From: Saprospiraceae bacterium
GTDB lineage: Bacteria; Bacteroidota; Bacteroidia; Chitinophagales; Saprospiraceae
Reading direction: 5' to 3'
Assembly (NCBI GenBank): GCA_019638455.1
Contig: JAHBTU010000001.1
Coordinates: 573,501 to 637,500 of the forward strand
Length of the DNA: 64,000 bases
The notes under the pieces are model-generated. The model made no database searches. It saw nothing but the letters and a program-made list of their open reading frames with translations, and was not told the DNA's origin. Shown piece after piece: positions 24,776 to 33,242 of this stretch; positions within the stretch are counted from its first letter, which is position 1, and every line of letters starts with the position of its first letter. The position numbers and the translations under genes were made by a program.

Positions 24776-26344
24776 ATGAAAAATCTGTTTTCTTTTCTCT
24801 TGCTGCTTGGCCTTTCTTTCGTTCTTCATGCGCAGCCGCTCTCCGTCCAGTCCGTCACTATTTTTAAGAATGGCCAATCCATTCTTCACAAATCGGGCAA
24901 AGTCTCCGTGGCGGGCGCTCGTCATTCGATGACCGAGTTGCCAGAGGCATTGTTCAGTACCTATTGGGCTACTGGCGCGGAGTTGTCGTCGGTTTTTGCC
25001 GTGCTGGATTCGGTGGAAACTACCGACCCATTGGTCAACATGTCGGATTTGTTGCGCAAGAATCTCGGCAAGCAACTCATCGTGTACCTTGCTGCTGCTC
25101 CTGCTGGAATCAGCGATGCCCCGCTGCAAGGCGTTGGGGAGCAGATTATTCGGCTCCACAACGGAGCGGAATACTTGGTCGTCAGGACCAAAGAGGGGGC
25201 GATGTCCATGGTTGCGCTTCACGACATTCGCCGCTTTGATTTTTTGGACAGGCCAGACCTTAAAACGTCGGGCAAAAAAGCCCAGAAGCGGCTGGATTTA
25301 ATTTTTAGAACAAACAAAAACGAGCAGGAAGTTGGCTTGTCCTATTTGGTGAATAAAATCGGGTGGACACCTATCTACCGGCTTGAGCTGATGGACAAAA
25401 ACAGAGGCCGTCTGTCGTTGCAGGCCGAAATCGTCAACGACGCAGAGTCTTTGGGGGAGGCTGAGTTGCGACTGGCGGTGGGCATTCCGAATTTCATGTA
25501 CGCCAGCCAATTGTCACGTTTGGTGACGTTCGATGAGCATTTTCGACCCGTCAACCCACTCGGGCGAGGCGGCTCTGGCGGTGGTTTTGCGCAAATGTCG
25601 AATTCCTATCAGGTTAGCTACCCCACCGAATATCGGGATTTTGAAATGCCACCCGCAAGCGACATGGTGGATGGCGCTCAGGCAGAGGATTTTTATTTCT
25701 ACACGGTCCGCCCGGGCAATTTTCCCAAAAACAGTCGCTACCAACACCCCATTTTTGAAACGGATGTGGAACCCACGCATTTCTATGAAAGCGTGTTGCC
25801 CACCTCCGCCACGCGGCGCAGCTATGCCTATCAGGAAAGAAGCAGCATAGAGGAAAAAATCCCGGTGTCGCATTTTGTCGAGTTCAAAAACACCACCCGC
25901 TATCCTTGGACAACGGGCGCTGCCAACCTGCTCTCACAAGGTGCCACAGGAATGCAGCCACTCAGCCAAGACATGTTGCCCTACACCGCGCCCGGCGGCA
26001 CCTGCAAGGTGAAAATCGCGCAGACACCCGAAATAAAAATCACGCATGGCGAAGGCGACGTGGACCGCCAAGCCAACGCCAAAAAGTTTTTTAGCACTAC
26101 CTACGACAAGGTGAAAATAGAGGCGAAGGTCTTTGTGATCAACTACAAGAAGGAGCCCGTGACGCTCAAAATATGCCGCACCATAGAGGGGGTACCGCTC
26201 GTTTCGGAGCAAAAATGGACTACCAAACAAGATCAGGCGACGCTTATGGTGAACCCGTCCAACACACTCGAGTGGAACATCGAACTCAAACCCGGCGAAG
26301 AGCGCAAGTGGACGTATTCCTACGAGGTGTTCGTGAATATGTGA
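24776..26344 (+). CDS. DUF4139 domain-containing secreted protein
   Basis: 522 residues with a signal peptide (MKNLFSFLLLLGLSFVLHAQ). The N-terminal half is beta-rich (VTIFKNGQSILHKSGKVSVA). From about 190 the DUF4139 region appears: LSYLVNKIGWTPIYRLEL, AEIVNDAESLGEAELRLAVG, and after a variable Gly-rich insert, HFVEFKNTTRYPWTTGAANLL. The C-terminus has LEWNIELKPGEERKWTYSYEV, the usual end. Function is unknown; members are secreted or surface proteins with beta-sandwich ends. The ATG opens the signal peptide. The gene ends in a 21-bp-arm hairpin shared with the convergent prfC gene. Confidence 0.82.
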   Translation: MKNLFSFLLLLGLSFVLHAQPLSVQSVTIFKNGQSILHKSGKVSVAGARHSMTELPEALFSTYWATGAELSSVFAVLDSVETTDPLVNMSDLLRKNLGKQLIVYLAAAPAGISDAPLQGVGEQIIRLHNGAEYLVVRTKEGAMSMVALHDIRRFDFLDRPDLKTSGKKAQKRLDLIFRTNKNEQEVGLSYLVNKIGWTPIYRLELMDKNRGRLSLQAEIVNDAESLGEAELRLAVGIPNFMYASQLSRLVTFDEHFRPVNPLGRGGSGGGFAQMSNSYQVSYPTEYRDFEMPPASDMVDGAQAEDFYFYTVRPGNFPKNSRYQHPIFETDVEPTHFYESVLPTSATRRSYAYQERSSIEEKIPVSHFVEFKNTTRYPWTTGAANLLSQGATGMQPLSQDMLPYTAPGGTCKVKIAQTPEIKITHGEGDVDRQANAKKFFSTTYDKVKIEAKVFVINYKKEPVTLKICRTIEGVPLVSEQKWTTKQDQATLMVNPSNTLEWNIELKPGEERKWTYSYEVFVNM

Positions 26345-26351
26345 TTGAGTT

Positions 26352-26413
26352 TTTGACAGGATTTACATGATTCACAGGAAAAACGACTTGTAAATCATGT
26401 AAATCCTGTCAAA
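26352..26413. terminator. bidirectional hairpin with 21-bp perfect arms
   Basis: Arms 26352-26372 and 26393-26413 are exact inverted copies (containing GACAGGATTTACATGATT) around a 20-base loop, with T and A runs outside. It lies between the converging DUF4139 gene and prfC and suits both. Its arm word is shared with the 18.6-kb hairpin. Confidence 0.75.
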
Positions 26414-26418
26414 CAATC

Positions 26419-28002
26419 CTACCCCTCGCTCGTAAATGAAAACCTGATTTTCGGAAAGTTCTCCTGTGCCGTCTGCAATATCCACGGCGTTTCGGCAAGG
26501 AAAACCAACTGCCCCTCGCTGTCTTTGGCGATGTCGCGTTTGCGGCGGTCGAGGAATTCTTCGAGCGCTTTCGGGTCGGTCGAACTGATCCAGCAGGCTT
26601 TGTGCAGGTTGACGGGTTCGTAGCGGCATTTTGCGCCATATTCTGATTCGAGGCGATGCTGGATGACCTCGAATTGAAGCTGACCCACCGTGCCGATGAT
26701 GCGCCGACCATCGCTTTGGCGAGTGAACATTTGTGCCACGCCTTCGTCCATGAGTTGGTCGAGACCTTTGGCAAACTGCTTTTGTTTCATCGGGTCGGCA
26801 TTTTCGACATAGCGGAATTGTTCGGGCGAAAAAGAAGGAATTCCTTTGAAATGCAGCATTTCGCCCTCCGTCAGCGTGTCGCCGATTTTAAAATTGCCCG
26901 AATCGTAAAGCCCCACCACATCACCGGGGTAGGCTTCTTCCAGCAAAGTCTTTTTCGAGGCCATGAACATCGTAGGGTTTGGGAATTTCATGTCCCTGCC
27001 CAGCCGGATGTGGCGGTAGTTTTTGTTTCGTTCAAACTTGCCGGAGCAGATGCGCATGAAAGCAATGCGGTCGCGGTGGCGTGGGTCCATGTTGGCAAAA
27101 ATCTTGAACACGAAACCGCTCATTTTTTGCTCTTCCGGCTCTACAAGGCGCTCCTCGGCCTCACGCGGGAGTGGGGTAGGGGCGATTTCGACGAAACAAT
27201 CCAAGAGCTCTTTCACGCCAAAATTATTCACTGCCGAGCCGAAAAACACGGGGCAAATCGCGCCTGACTGGTAGTCTTTTATTTTGAAAGTTGGGTAAAC
27301 CGTTTCAATCACTTCCACGTCGTGGCGCAGTTCGCGGGCCGCGCTTTCGCCGATGTGTTTTTCCAAATCGTCGCTCGCAAGATCTTCAAATACAATGATT
27401 TCCTCGTCCTCTTGCTTGCCGTGTGGGTTGAACAGCACGAGTTTTTTCTCGTACAAATTATACACGCCTTTGAACCTTTGACCCATGCCAATCGGCCACG
27501 AAAGCGGGCGCACTTTCACATCCAACTTTTGCTCGATTTCGTCCAGCAGGTCGAACGCATCCTTGCCCTCGCGGTCCATTTTGTTTACAAAAAAGATGAG
27601 CGGCGTGTCGCGCATGCGGCAGACTTTGGTGAGCTTTTCGGTCTGCTTTTCCACGCCGTTCGCCACGTCCACCACCACAATGGCCGAGTCAACGGCGGTC
27701 AAAGTCCGGTAAGTGTCCTCAGCAAAATCCTCGTGACCTGGCGTGTCCAAGATGTTGATTTGCAAGTCTCTGTACTCGAAACCCATGACCGACGTGCTCA
27801 CGGAAATGCCGCGTTGCCGCTCGATTTCCATGAAGTCCGACACGGTGCTTTTTTTGATTTTGTTGCTCTTTACCGCCCCGGCGGTCTGGATGGCACCGCC
27901 GAAAAGGAGCAGCTTTTCGGTTAAAGTCGTCTTGCCCGCGTCAGGGTGCGCGACGATGGCGAAGGTGCGGCGGCGGTGGAGTTCTGAAAGGAAATTGGAC
28001 AT
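26419..28002 (-). CDS. prfC: peptide chain release factor 3
   Basis: 527 residues, full length. GTPase motifs are intact: G1 AHPDAGKTT (near 18), the RGISVS switch, G3 DTPGHEDF, and G4 NKMDREG. Domain II and the RF3-specific C-terminal domain ([20 protein letters not shown]) follow. It recycles RF1 and RF2 from the ribosome after termination using GTP. The ATG at 28002 matches the family start ([20 protein letters not shown]); an in-frame ATG 11 codons upstream lies in a GTCATTA repeat that would read [10 protein letters not shown] -7 box 122 bp upstream puts the repeat inside the leader. Confidence 0.95.
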   Translation of the reverse strand: MSNFLSELHRRRTFAIVAHPDAGKTTLTEKLLLFGGAIQTAGAVKSNKIKKSTVSDFMEIERQRGISVSTSVMGFEYRDLQINILDTPGHEDFAEDTYRTLTAVDSAIVVVDVANGVEKQTEKLTKVCRMRDTPLIFFVNKMDREGKDAFDLLDEIEQKLDVKVRPLSWPIGMGQRFKGVYNLYEKKLVLFNPHGKQEDEEIIVFEDLASDDLEKHIGESAARELRHDVEVIETVYPTFKIKDYQSGAICPVFFGSAVNNFGVKELLDCFVEIAPTPLPREAEERLVEPEEQKMSGFVFKIFANMDPRHRDRIAFMRICSGKFERNKNYRHIRLGRDMKFPNPTMFMASKKTLLEEAYPGDVVGLYDSGNFKIGDTLTEGEMLHFKGIPSFSPEQFRYVENADPMKQKQFAKGLDQLMDEGVAQMFTRQSDGRRIIGTVGQLQFEVIQHRLESEYGAKCRYEPVNLHKACWISSTDPKALEEFLDRRKRDIAKDSEGQLVFLAETPWILQTAQENFPKIRFSFTSEG

Positions 28003-28010
28003 GAACGAAG

Positions 28011-28106
28011 TGGTCATTAAGGTCATTAAGGTCATTCGGAGTCATTATTTTGAAATCAATTTTTGAAAAAAGACTTCAATGACTTCTTCGAATGACTGGT
28101 AATGAC
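28011..28106. repeat. GTCATTA repeats in inverted arrangement in the prfC leader
   Basis: TGGTCATTAAGGTCATTAAGG and a further GAGTCATT on the left face AATGAC units (about 28077-28105: TCAATGACTT, GAATGACTGG, TAATGACC) on the right. Same word as the 23.9-kb array. It lies between a candidate prfC -7 box (28125-28132) and the prfC ATG (28002), so the hairpin would be transcribed. Confidence 0.6.
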
Positions 28107-28124
28107 CTTTTTCAAAAACGGGCG

Positions 28125-28132
28125 CAAAGGTA
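28125..28132 (-). promoter_or_regulatory. candidate -7 box (TACCTTTG) of prfC
   Basis: Exact TAnnTTTG on the minus strand, followed by GCGCCCG. It implies a leader of about 115 bases containing the GTCATTA hairpin. Confidence 0.45.
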
Positions 28133-28544
28133 GGTATCCTTCGAGCGATTTTTTCACGGACAATTCCTTGCGTTCTTCGAGGCATTGCGTGACATAAATT
28201 CCATATAGTGCACTTCCTCTCCATCGGCCACGCCTGCCACGACCGCTTCGGCACTCGGAATGGTTTGGGCGGCACGGCTTCCTATTCCAGTTGGTGCCAA
28301 ACAGTTGGGCTTGAAAACTGGCATCCTCACTAGGGCCGGCGACGACTTCTGATGTTTCAAATTGAGACCGAAAAATAGGCATTGGCCTGTAGATGGGGTG
28401 GCAATTGAGTTTGTCTTCAAATGAAATAAAAAATTATCTATCTCGAACAAATGTCAATTCAAACCAACGCAATGACAGGCTGACTTTTGTCTCAGTTTTT
28501 AAACAAGACCCAGCAAACATTGCTGGACAAAATTGGTAAACACT
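28133..28544. other. gap without a recognised gene
   Basis: Several short overlapping minus-strand ORFs (76-108 codons) cover 28045-28450, but none has a recognisable domain, signal peptide or conserved start. Their frames end in the prfC promoter region. It could be a decayed gene. The last 90 bp would hold the promoter of the lipoprotein gene; no motif was found. Confidence 0.4.
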
Positions 28545-29813
28545 ATGAAAAGGACATTTTTGTTTTTCGTCATTGCATCCATCATACTGTCTTCCTGCGC
28601 CGACGACGGACGCCGATTGCTGCTGAAAGCTGTTTTCCCTGAGGTCGAAATCACCTGCGACACCACAGGCAAAATCTCTCCTGCGGGTTTTTCGGCACTT
28701 GAACCCGGCTGGATGCTGTCATCTGTGCGCTTAACCAATGGTTCCTACGCACTCTTCACCACCCCCGATGGGGTAGCGTGGTATGATGTGCAGACTGGTA
28801 CCACGTTGGAACGGGCAAACTCCATCAGTGCCCGGAGGGTTTTTTCCAGCGCCACCCGATTGTATTCAAACGGCGATTTGGCCTGTGCCGCCTCGAGCGC
28901 CGCTGTCGTTGCCATGAACACGGGCACAGGCCGCTTGGCTTGGGAGCTCAATTTGCCCGATTGCACCCTCGATGGCAAATCTCTCACGGGAATAGGTTCA
29001 AGTTTTTTTGTGGCAGGCAAAATCATGGATGCCAACGGCAGACATTTTGAGACGCTTTACAAAGGCTCGCTTGCCTCATCGGTGGGTTTCGGCGAATACA
29101 TCACCCCAAAATATAGCCGTCAAGTGTATACGCATTGGTGCGGTTACGGAAGAGTGGCCAAGTTGGCCACATGGGCGGATTCCGACAACAAAGAATACCT
29201 GATTGTGATTTTCATGGAGCCAACGGACGAATACAAGACGTTGACTTTCATGGGGCTTTACGACATCGCCCGTCAGGAGTGGGTGTACGAACGCAAGCAA
29301 CTCAATGCACAGCCCTCTCATTATTCCGTCAATGATGTGGCGGTGGCGAATAGTGGCCTTGCCTACATCCTTTTGCTTGATGAGATTTTGGAGTTGGATA
29401 TACTGACAGGGGCGATTAAGGCATCCGTCAAACTGCCTGTTGGTGAGCATGGAGCCTTTGTGCATGGCGAAAAGGTCTGGGCAAATCAACAACTGATGCT
29501 GGTAAAAACGAGTGGGCAAGACATTATTGCCTACGATATGGCCACGCTTTCTCAACGGTATAGATTGCGGCAGGCCGCAAGTCCATACACTCACGCGGAT
29601 TTCCAACTTGGCCTGCTCATTACAGCAAAATACGATGAATGCACCGTCTTCAATATTTACACCGGGCAGTTGCGAATGTTGGTTTCGCCCCCTTGCGAAG
29701 GCAACCAGCCTGCTCGTTTGGGCGATGCCGCTGTTTGCTGGAGGAACGCACCGGGGGACACTCAACTCGCCTTGACGAGTGATTTGAATATCTACAGGTA
29801 CCAACTGCCTTAG
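28545..29813 (+). CDS. lipoprotein with predicted quinoprotein-like beta-propeller, function unknown
   Basis: 422 residues. The lipoprotein signal MKRTFLFFVIASIILSSC places the lipidated Cys at 18. The body is a run of beta-strand repeats of the kind seen in PQQ-like propellers: WYDVQTGTTLE, VVAMNTGTGRLAWEL, LELDILTGAIKAS, FNIYTGQLRML, each ending with a TG turn. No catalytic or metal motif is visible. It may be a scaffold or sensor at the periplasmic or outer-membrane face. A TTG four codons upstream is in frame, but the ATG at 28545 gives a normal signal peptide. Next gene is accC, 108 bp on, with its own promoter box. Confidence 0.65.
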   Translation: MKRTFLFFVIASIILSSCADDGRRLLLKAVFPEVEITCDTTGKISPAGFSALEPGWMLSSVRLTNGSYALFTTPDGVAWYDVQTGTTLERANSISARRVFSSATRLYSNGDLACAASSAAVVAMNTGTGRLAWELNLPDCTLDGKSLTGIGSSFFVAGKIMDANGRHFETLYKGSLASSVGFGEYITPKYSRQVYTHWCGYGRVAKLATWADSDNKEYLIVIFMEPTDEYKTLTFMGLYDIARQEWVYERKQLNAQPSHYSVNDVAVANSGLAYILLLDEILELDILTGAIKASVKLPVGEHGAFVHGEKVWANQQLMLVKTSGQDIIAYDMATLSQRYRLRQAASPYTHADFQLGLLITAKYDECTVFNIYTGQLRMLVSPPCEGNQPARLGDAAVCWRNAPGDTQLALTSDLNIYRYQLP

Positions 29814-29879
29814 CGGTACTTTGAACAAGTCGTTGCATCGGTGGCGATGGGGATATGGCAATTCTTTTCCGAGAACTCC

Positions 29880-29887
29880 TACTTTTG
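29880..29887 (+). promoter_or_regulatory. candidate -7 box (TACTTTTG) of accC
   Basis: Exact TAnnTTTG, 34 bp before the ATG at 29922, in the same TACTTTTGCC context as the boxes before mtgA, aguA and the 49.9-kb lipoprotein. Confidence 0.45.
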
Positions 29888-29921
29888 CCGCGAGTTGGCT
29901 CAATTTCAACTGTTCGACTAA

Positions 29922-31391
29922 ATGCAAAAAATTCTTGTCGCCAATCGGGGCGAAATCGCCCTCCGCATCATGCGTACCGCCCGGAAAATGGGCATTCAGA
30001 CAGTCGCCGTTTACTCCGAAGCCGACCGCAGCGCGCCACATGTCCGCTTTGCCGACGAAGCCGTGTTGCTCGGCCCCGCACCCTCAGCCCAAAGTTATTT
30101 GAGGGCGGAAAAAATCATCGAATTGGCCAAAAATCTCGGCGTGGACGGCATTCACCCCGGCTACGGTTTTTTGAGCGAAAATGCGGCCTTCGCCCAAATG
30201 GTGACGGATGCAGGCATCACTTTTATCGGGCCACGCCCCTCCAGCATAGAGATGATGGGCAGCAAACTTGCCGCCAAGGAAGCCGCCAAAAAATTCAACG
30301 TGCCGATGGTGCCGGGCATTGAGGAAGCCATCACCGATGTGGAAATGGCAAAGGAAATCGGACGGCGCGTCGGCTACCCGATTTTAATCAAAGCCTCTGC
30401 GGGCGGGGGCGGCAAAGGAATGCGAATCGTGGAACGCGAGCAGGATTTGAAAGAGCAGATGGAACGCGCTATTTCGGAGGCCGTTTCCGCCTTCGGCGAC
30501 GGCTCGGTTTTCATCGAAAAATACGTACCCGGGCCGCGTCACGTCGAAGTGCAAGTCATGGGCGACACGCATGGCAACATCGTCTATCTCTTTGAGCGCG
30601 AATGTAGTATCCAGCGTCGTCACCAAAAAGTCGTGGAAGAAGCGCCCTCTGCCATCCTGACCCCAGCGTTGCGCAAGGCAATGGGCGAGGCCGCTGTTCG
30701 GGTGGCTCAGGCCTGCGATTATGTGGGTGCTGGCACGGTTGAGTTTCTCGTGGATGCCGAGCGCAATTTCTATTTTTTGGAAATGAACACCCGTCTCCAG
30801 GTGGAGCATCCCGTGACGGAGATGATTACGGGTCTCGATTTGGTGGAATGGCAAATCCGTGTGGCGCGTGGTGAGAAACTACCTTTCTCGCAGGATGATT
30901 TGCGCATCAATGGCCATGCGCTCGAGCTGCGCGTCTATGCCGAAGACCCCCTCAACAATTTCCTTCCGTCCGTCGGCACACTTGTCAAATACCGCATCCC
31001 GACCGGCCCCGGCATCCGGGTGGACGGGGGCTACGAGGAAGGCATGGAGGTGCCGATTTATTACGACCCGATGCTTGCCAAATTGGTGGTGCATGGGGCG
31101 ACCCGCGATGAGGCGATTCAGAAAATGAAAGAAGCCATAGCCGCTTACGAGGTGGAAGGCGCGGCCACCACTTTGCCTTTCGGCCAGTTTGTGCTCGACC
31201 ACCCGGCATTCGTCTCCGCCGACTTCGACACGCATTTTGTGCAGCAGTATTTTTCGCCGGAAAAACTCATTGAAAGCCAACAAGTCGCAGCGGAGGCAGC
31301 AGCCATTTTGGCGTTGAGGCTGCATCTGGAACACAAACGGCAATTGAAGGTAGTGGAGCCGACGGAAAGCAGGTGGCGGGAGCGGGTGTGA
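29922..31391 (+). CDS. accC: biotin carboxylase subunit of an acyl-CoA carboxylase
   Basis: 489 residues. MQKILVANRGEIALRIMRTA is the family start; HPGYGFLSENAAFA, the Gly-rich ATP loop KASAGGGGKGMRIV (near 160), ERECSIQRRHQKVVEEAPS and the catalytic FLEMNTRLQVEHPVTE (near 288) are all intact. It carboxylates biotin on a carrier protein with ATP and bicarbonate. No carrier or carboxyltransferase gene lies in the window, so acetyl-CoA versus propionyl-CoA carboxylase cannot be told; the length exceeds E. coli AccC by about 40 residues and the tail (AAEAAAILALRLHLEHKRQ) is typical of Bacteroidota acyl-CoA carboxylases. ATG start. Confidence 0.9.
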   Translation: MQKILVANRGEIALRIMRTARKMGIQTVAVYSEADRSAPHVRFADEAVLLGPAPSAQSYLRAEKIIELAKNLGVDGIHPGYGFLSENAAFAQMVTDAGITFIGPRPSSIEMMGSKLAAKEAAKKFNVPMVPGIEEAITDVEMAKEIGRRVGYPILIKASAGGGGKGMRIVEREQDLKEQMERAISEAVSAFGDGSVFIEKYVPGPRHVEVQVMGDTHGNIVYLFERECSIQRRHQKVVEEAPSAILTPALRKAMGEAAVRVAQACDYVGAGTVEFLVDAERNFYFLEMNTRLQVEHPVTEMITGLDLVEWQIRVARGEKLPFSQDDLRINGHALELRVYAEDPLNNFLPSVGTLVKYRIPTGPGIRVDGGYEEGMEVPIYYDPMLAKLVVHGATRDEAIQKMKEAIAAYEVEGAATTLPFGQFVLDHPAFVSADFDTHFVQQYFSPEKLIESQQVAAEAAAILALRLHLEHKRQLKVVEPTESRWRERV

Positions 31392-31508
31392 TGTGTTGTT
31401 TTTGGCCAAAGCAGGTATTTTGTCTCGCCAAGTACCTTTTTTATCGAAAATACTTTTTCCCTCGCAGCGTTTACGAGTTGCTTTGAACAACTTGTCATCG
31501 CTCTTGCT

Positions 31509-32627
31509 ATGAAAACACTACAAGACTTCTTTCTTTTTTGCTCCGGTGTGGATGCCTCCGTTCTGGAAAAATGCCCCACCGACCGCAACAAGTATGCTGG
31601 CATTGGCGCCACCGTTTTTTTCACGGGCGTGCTCGCGTTTTTCTCCTCCGGCTATGCGCTTTTCACCGTTTTCGATTCATATCCATTGTCCATTGCGTTT
31701 GGGTTGGTGTGGGGGCTGATGATTTTCAATCTCGACCGCTACATCGTGATGAGCATGAAAAGCAATGGCCAATGGTGGCGCGACCTGTTTGTGGCTTTTC
31801 CGCGTCTCGTGTTGGCCATCCTGTTGGCCGTTGTGATTTCAAAACCGCTTGAATTGAAAATTTTTGAAAAAGAAATCCGCGCGGAGATGGTACAGATGGA
31901 GCAAGAGGTCTTCAAACAACAAGAAGACCGCGTGCAGGAACGCTACCGTGCTCAGACAGAAGATTTGCGCACCCAAATCGCCGCGCTCAAAGGAGAAATT
32001 GCGGCAAAATCCGCCGCCCGCGATTCGCTTGCCCAAGCAGCCGTGCAGGAAGCCGATGGCACAGGTGGCTCTCGCCAGCGCAATCTCGGGCCCATCTACC
32101 GCGCCAAAAAGGCCGAGGCGGAGCAGGCACAGGCAGAACTTACCTACACCCTCGCCGAAAATCAGCCACTTATCCGCGAGAAAGAACAGGCGGTACAGGC
32201 GTTGGAAGCGGCTGCGCAGCGCGATGTCGCCACACTTGACCGCTCGAAGTATGATGGTCTTGCGGCTCGCATTGATGCGCTGTCGAGGTTGTCGGCAAAA
32301 AGCCTTGCCATCTTTTACGCCAGCCTCTTCATCACCCTCTTGTTCGTCGCCGTTGAGACCGCCCCCATCGTGGTCAAGCTCATCTCCTACCGCAGCCCCT
32401 ACGATTTTGTGTTGCATCAACAGGAACACGTCTTTCAAATGGCCAACCTCGAACAAACAACCCTGCTGAGCAATCAAGTGAAAAACAAACTCAAGTTCGA
32501 TACCGAGACGGGGATACATCGCGTGCAAGCCAACATCGCTGCCGAGAAGGCAGTGATTGACCAAAAACTGAAGGAAACTTTGGAAGGACTAAAAAATCGA
32601 GGCCTTGAATGGGAAGGGCAAACCTAA
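31509..32627 (+). CDS. DUF4407 domain-containing membrane protein
   Basis: 372 residues. Four membrane helices are visible: two near 31-75, one near 95-115 and one near 262-285. Between the third and fourth lies a long coiled coil (about 120-240, rich in Glu, Gln, Ala and Arg). The start MKTLQDFFLFCSGVDASVLEKCPTDR and FNLDRYIVMSMK are DUF4407 hallmarks. The C-terminal 80 residues are again helical (QANIAAEKAVIDQKLKETLE). Function is unknown; the family is common in Bacteroidota. ATG start. It converges on a DUF1761 gene across a 49-bp gap that holds one 30-bp hairpin motif. Confidence 0.85.
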   Translation: MKTLQDFFLFCSGVDASVLEKCPTDRNKYAGIGATVFFTGVLAFFSSGYALFTVFDSYPLSIAFGLVWGLMIFNLDRYIVMSMKSNGQWWRDLFVAFPRLVLAILLAVVISKPLELKIFEKEIRAEMVQMEQEVFKQQEDRVQERYRAQTEDLRTQIAALKGEIAAKSAARDSLAQAAVQEADGTGGSRQRNLGPIYRAKKAEAEQAQAELTYTLAENQPLIREKEQAVQALEAAAQRDVATLDRSKYDGLAARIDALSRLSAKSLAIFYASLFITLLFVAVETAPIVVKLISYRSPYDFVLHQQEHVFQMANLEQTTLLSNQVKNKLKFDTETGIHRVQANIAAEKAVIDQKLKETLEGLKNRGLEWEGQT

Positions 32628-32634
32628 ACTCGAA

Positions 32635-32664
32635 CCCCGTCCGTTGCGCTTGGCCGAGCAAGCC
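32635..32664 (+). repeat. 30-bp hairpin motif, copy 2, between convergent genes
   Basis: CCCCGTCCGTTGCGCTTGGC then CGAGCAAGCC; GCTTG pairs with CAAGC around GCCGAG. It begins eight bases after the DUF4407 stop and ends 12 before the DUF1761 stop, so it may serve as a shared terminator. It is followed by TTCAAACAACCCTC, a degenerate start of the CAAACC array type. Confidence 0.65.
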
Positions 32665-32676
32665 TTCAAACAACCC

Positions 32677-33177
32677 TCATGCCCAAGCGCACACCATCCC
32701 ACCCATGATGGCGAAGCAGAGCATCCAAAAGCCGACGTTCACGGCGATGTAGGCAAAGCCCTTTCGTTCGTAGAGCGCGATGGTGCCGCTCACGGGCAAG
32801 GCTAAAAAAATGCCCGTAATTAGCCCATGAAACGCGCCGTGGCGGAAAGTGCGAAAGTTGTGGCCGTATTTGTCCATGAATCCACTCGCAAATTGGCCTA
32901 TTTCCGACTGAGGGTCCCGAAACCCCGGCTCATCCGCCAAGACGGAATAAAAACCAAGTTGGTGGATGGTGAGAGGCATCAAGGCGCTGGCCGCGAGCAG
33001 CCCAAACAAGTAAGTCAGCCCAAGCAACTTCACCATGTTGGCTCCCCGGGCGGGAGCCTCAGTCATGCCAGCGGCAGCCATCCATGTTCTTCCAAAAACT
33101 TTTGGGTGATACCACGCGAAGCCTACCACAAGGGGTACCAATGCAGCGATAAAAAGGACATGCCAATTGAATTGCAT
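32677..33177 (-). CDS. DUF1761 domain-containing membrane protein
   Basis: 166 residues with four membrane helices. The start MQFNWHVLFIAALVPLVVGFAWYHPKVFGRTWM has the conserved WYHP..FG.TW signature of DUF1761. FRHGAFHGLITGIFLALPV and the end FWMLCFAIMGGMVCAWA are also typical. The family has no known function. ATG start. Divergent from the PIF1-like helicase gene with 65 bp between the starts. Confidence 0.85.
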   Translation of the reverse strand: MQFNWHVLFIAALVPLVVGFAWYHPKVFGRTWMAAAGMTEAPARGANMVKLLGLTYLFGLLAASALMPLTIHQLGFYSVLADEPGFRDPQSEIGQFASGFMDKYGHNFRTFRHGAFHGLITGIFLALPVSGTIALYERKGFAYIAVNVGFWMLCFAIMGGMVCAWA

Positions 33178-33230
33178 AGAGAATTAGATTTTTGATTCGG
33201 GCACAATATAAGAACCCCATTGCCAATTCG

Positions 33231-33238
33231 CATCTTTG
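33231..33238 (+). promoter_or_regulatory. possible -7 box (CATCTTTG) immediately before the helicase ATG
   Basis: One mismatch to TAnnTTTG. It ends four bases before the ATG at 33243, so a start site at normal spacing would fall on or next to the ATG and give a leaderless message. Confidence 0.25.
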
Positions 33239-33242
33239 CCCC

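Noticed and set aside
28056..28450. Minus-strand ORFs of 76-108 codons upstream of prfC
   Set aside because: Overlapping frames without recognisable domain or start; they run over the promoter box and the GTCATTA repeat.
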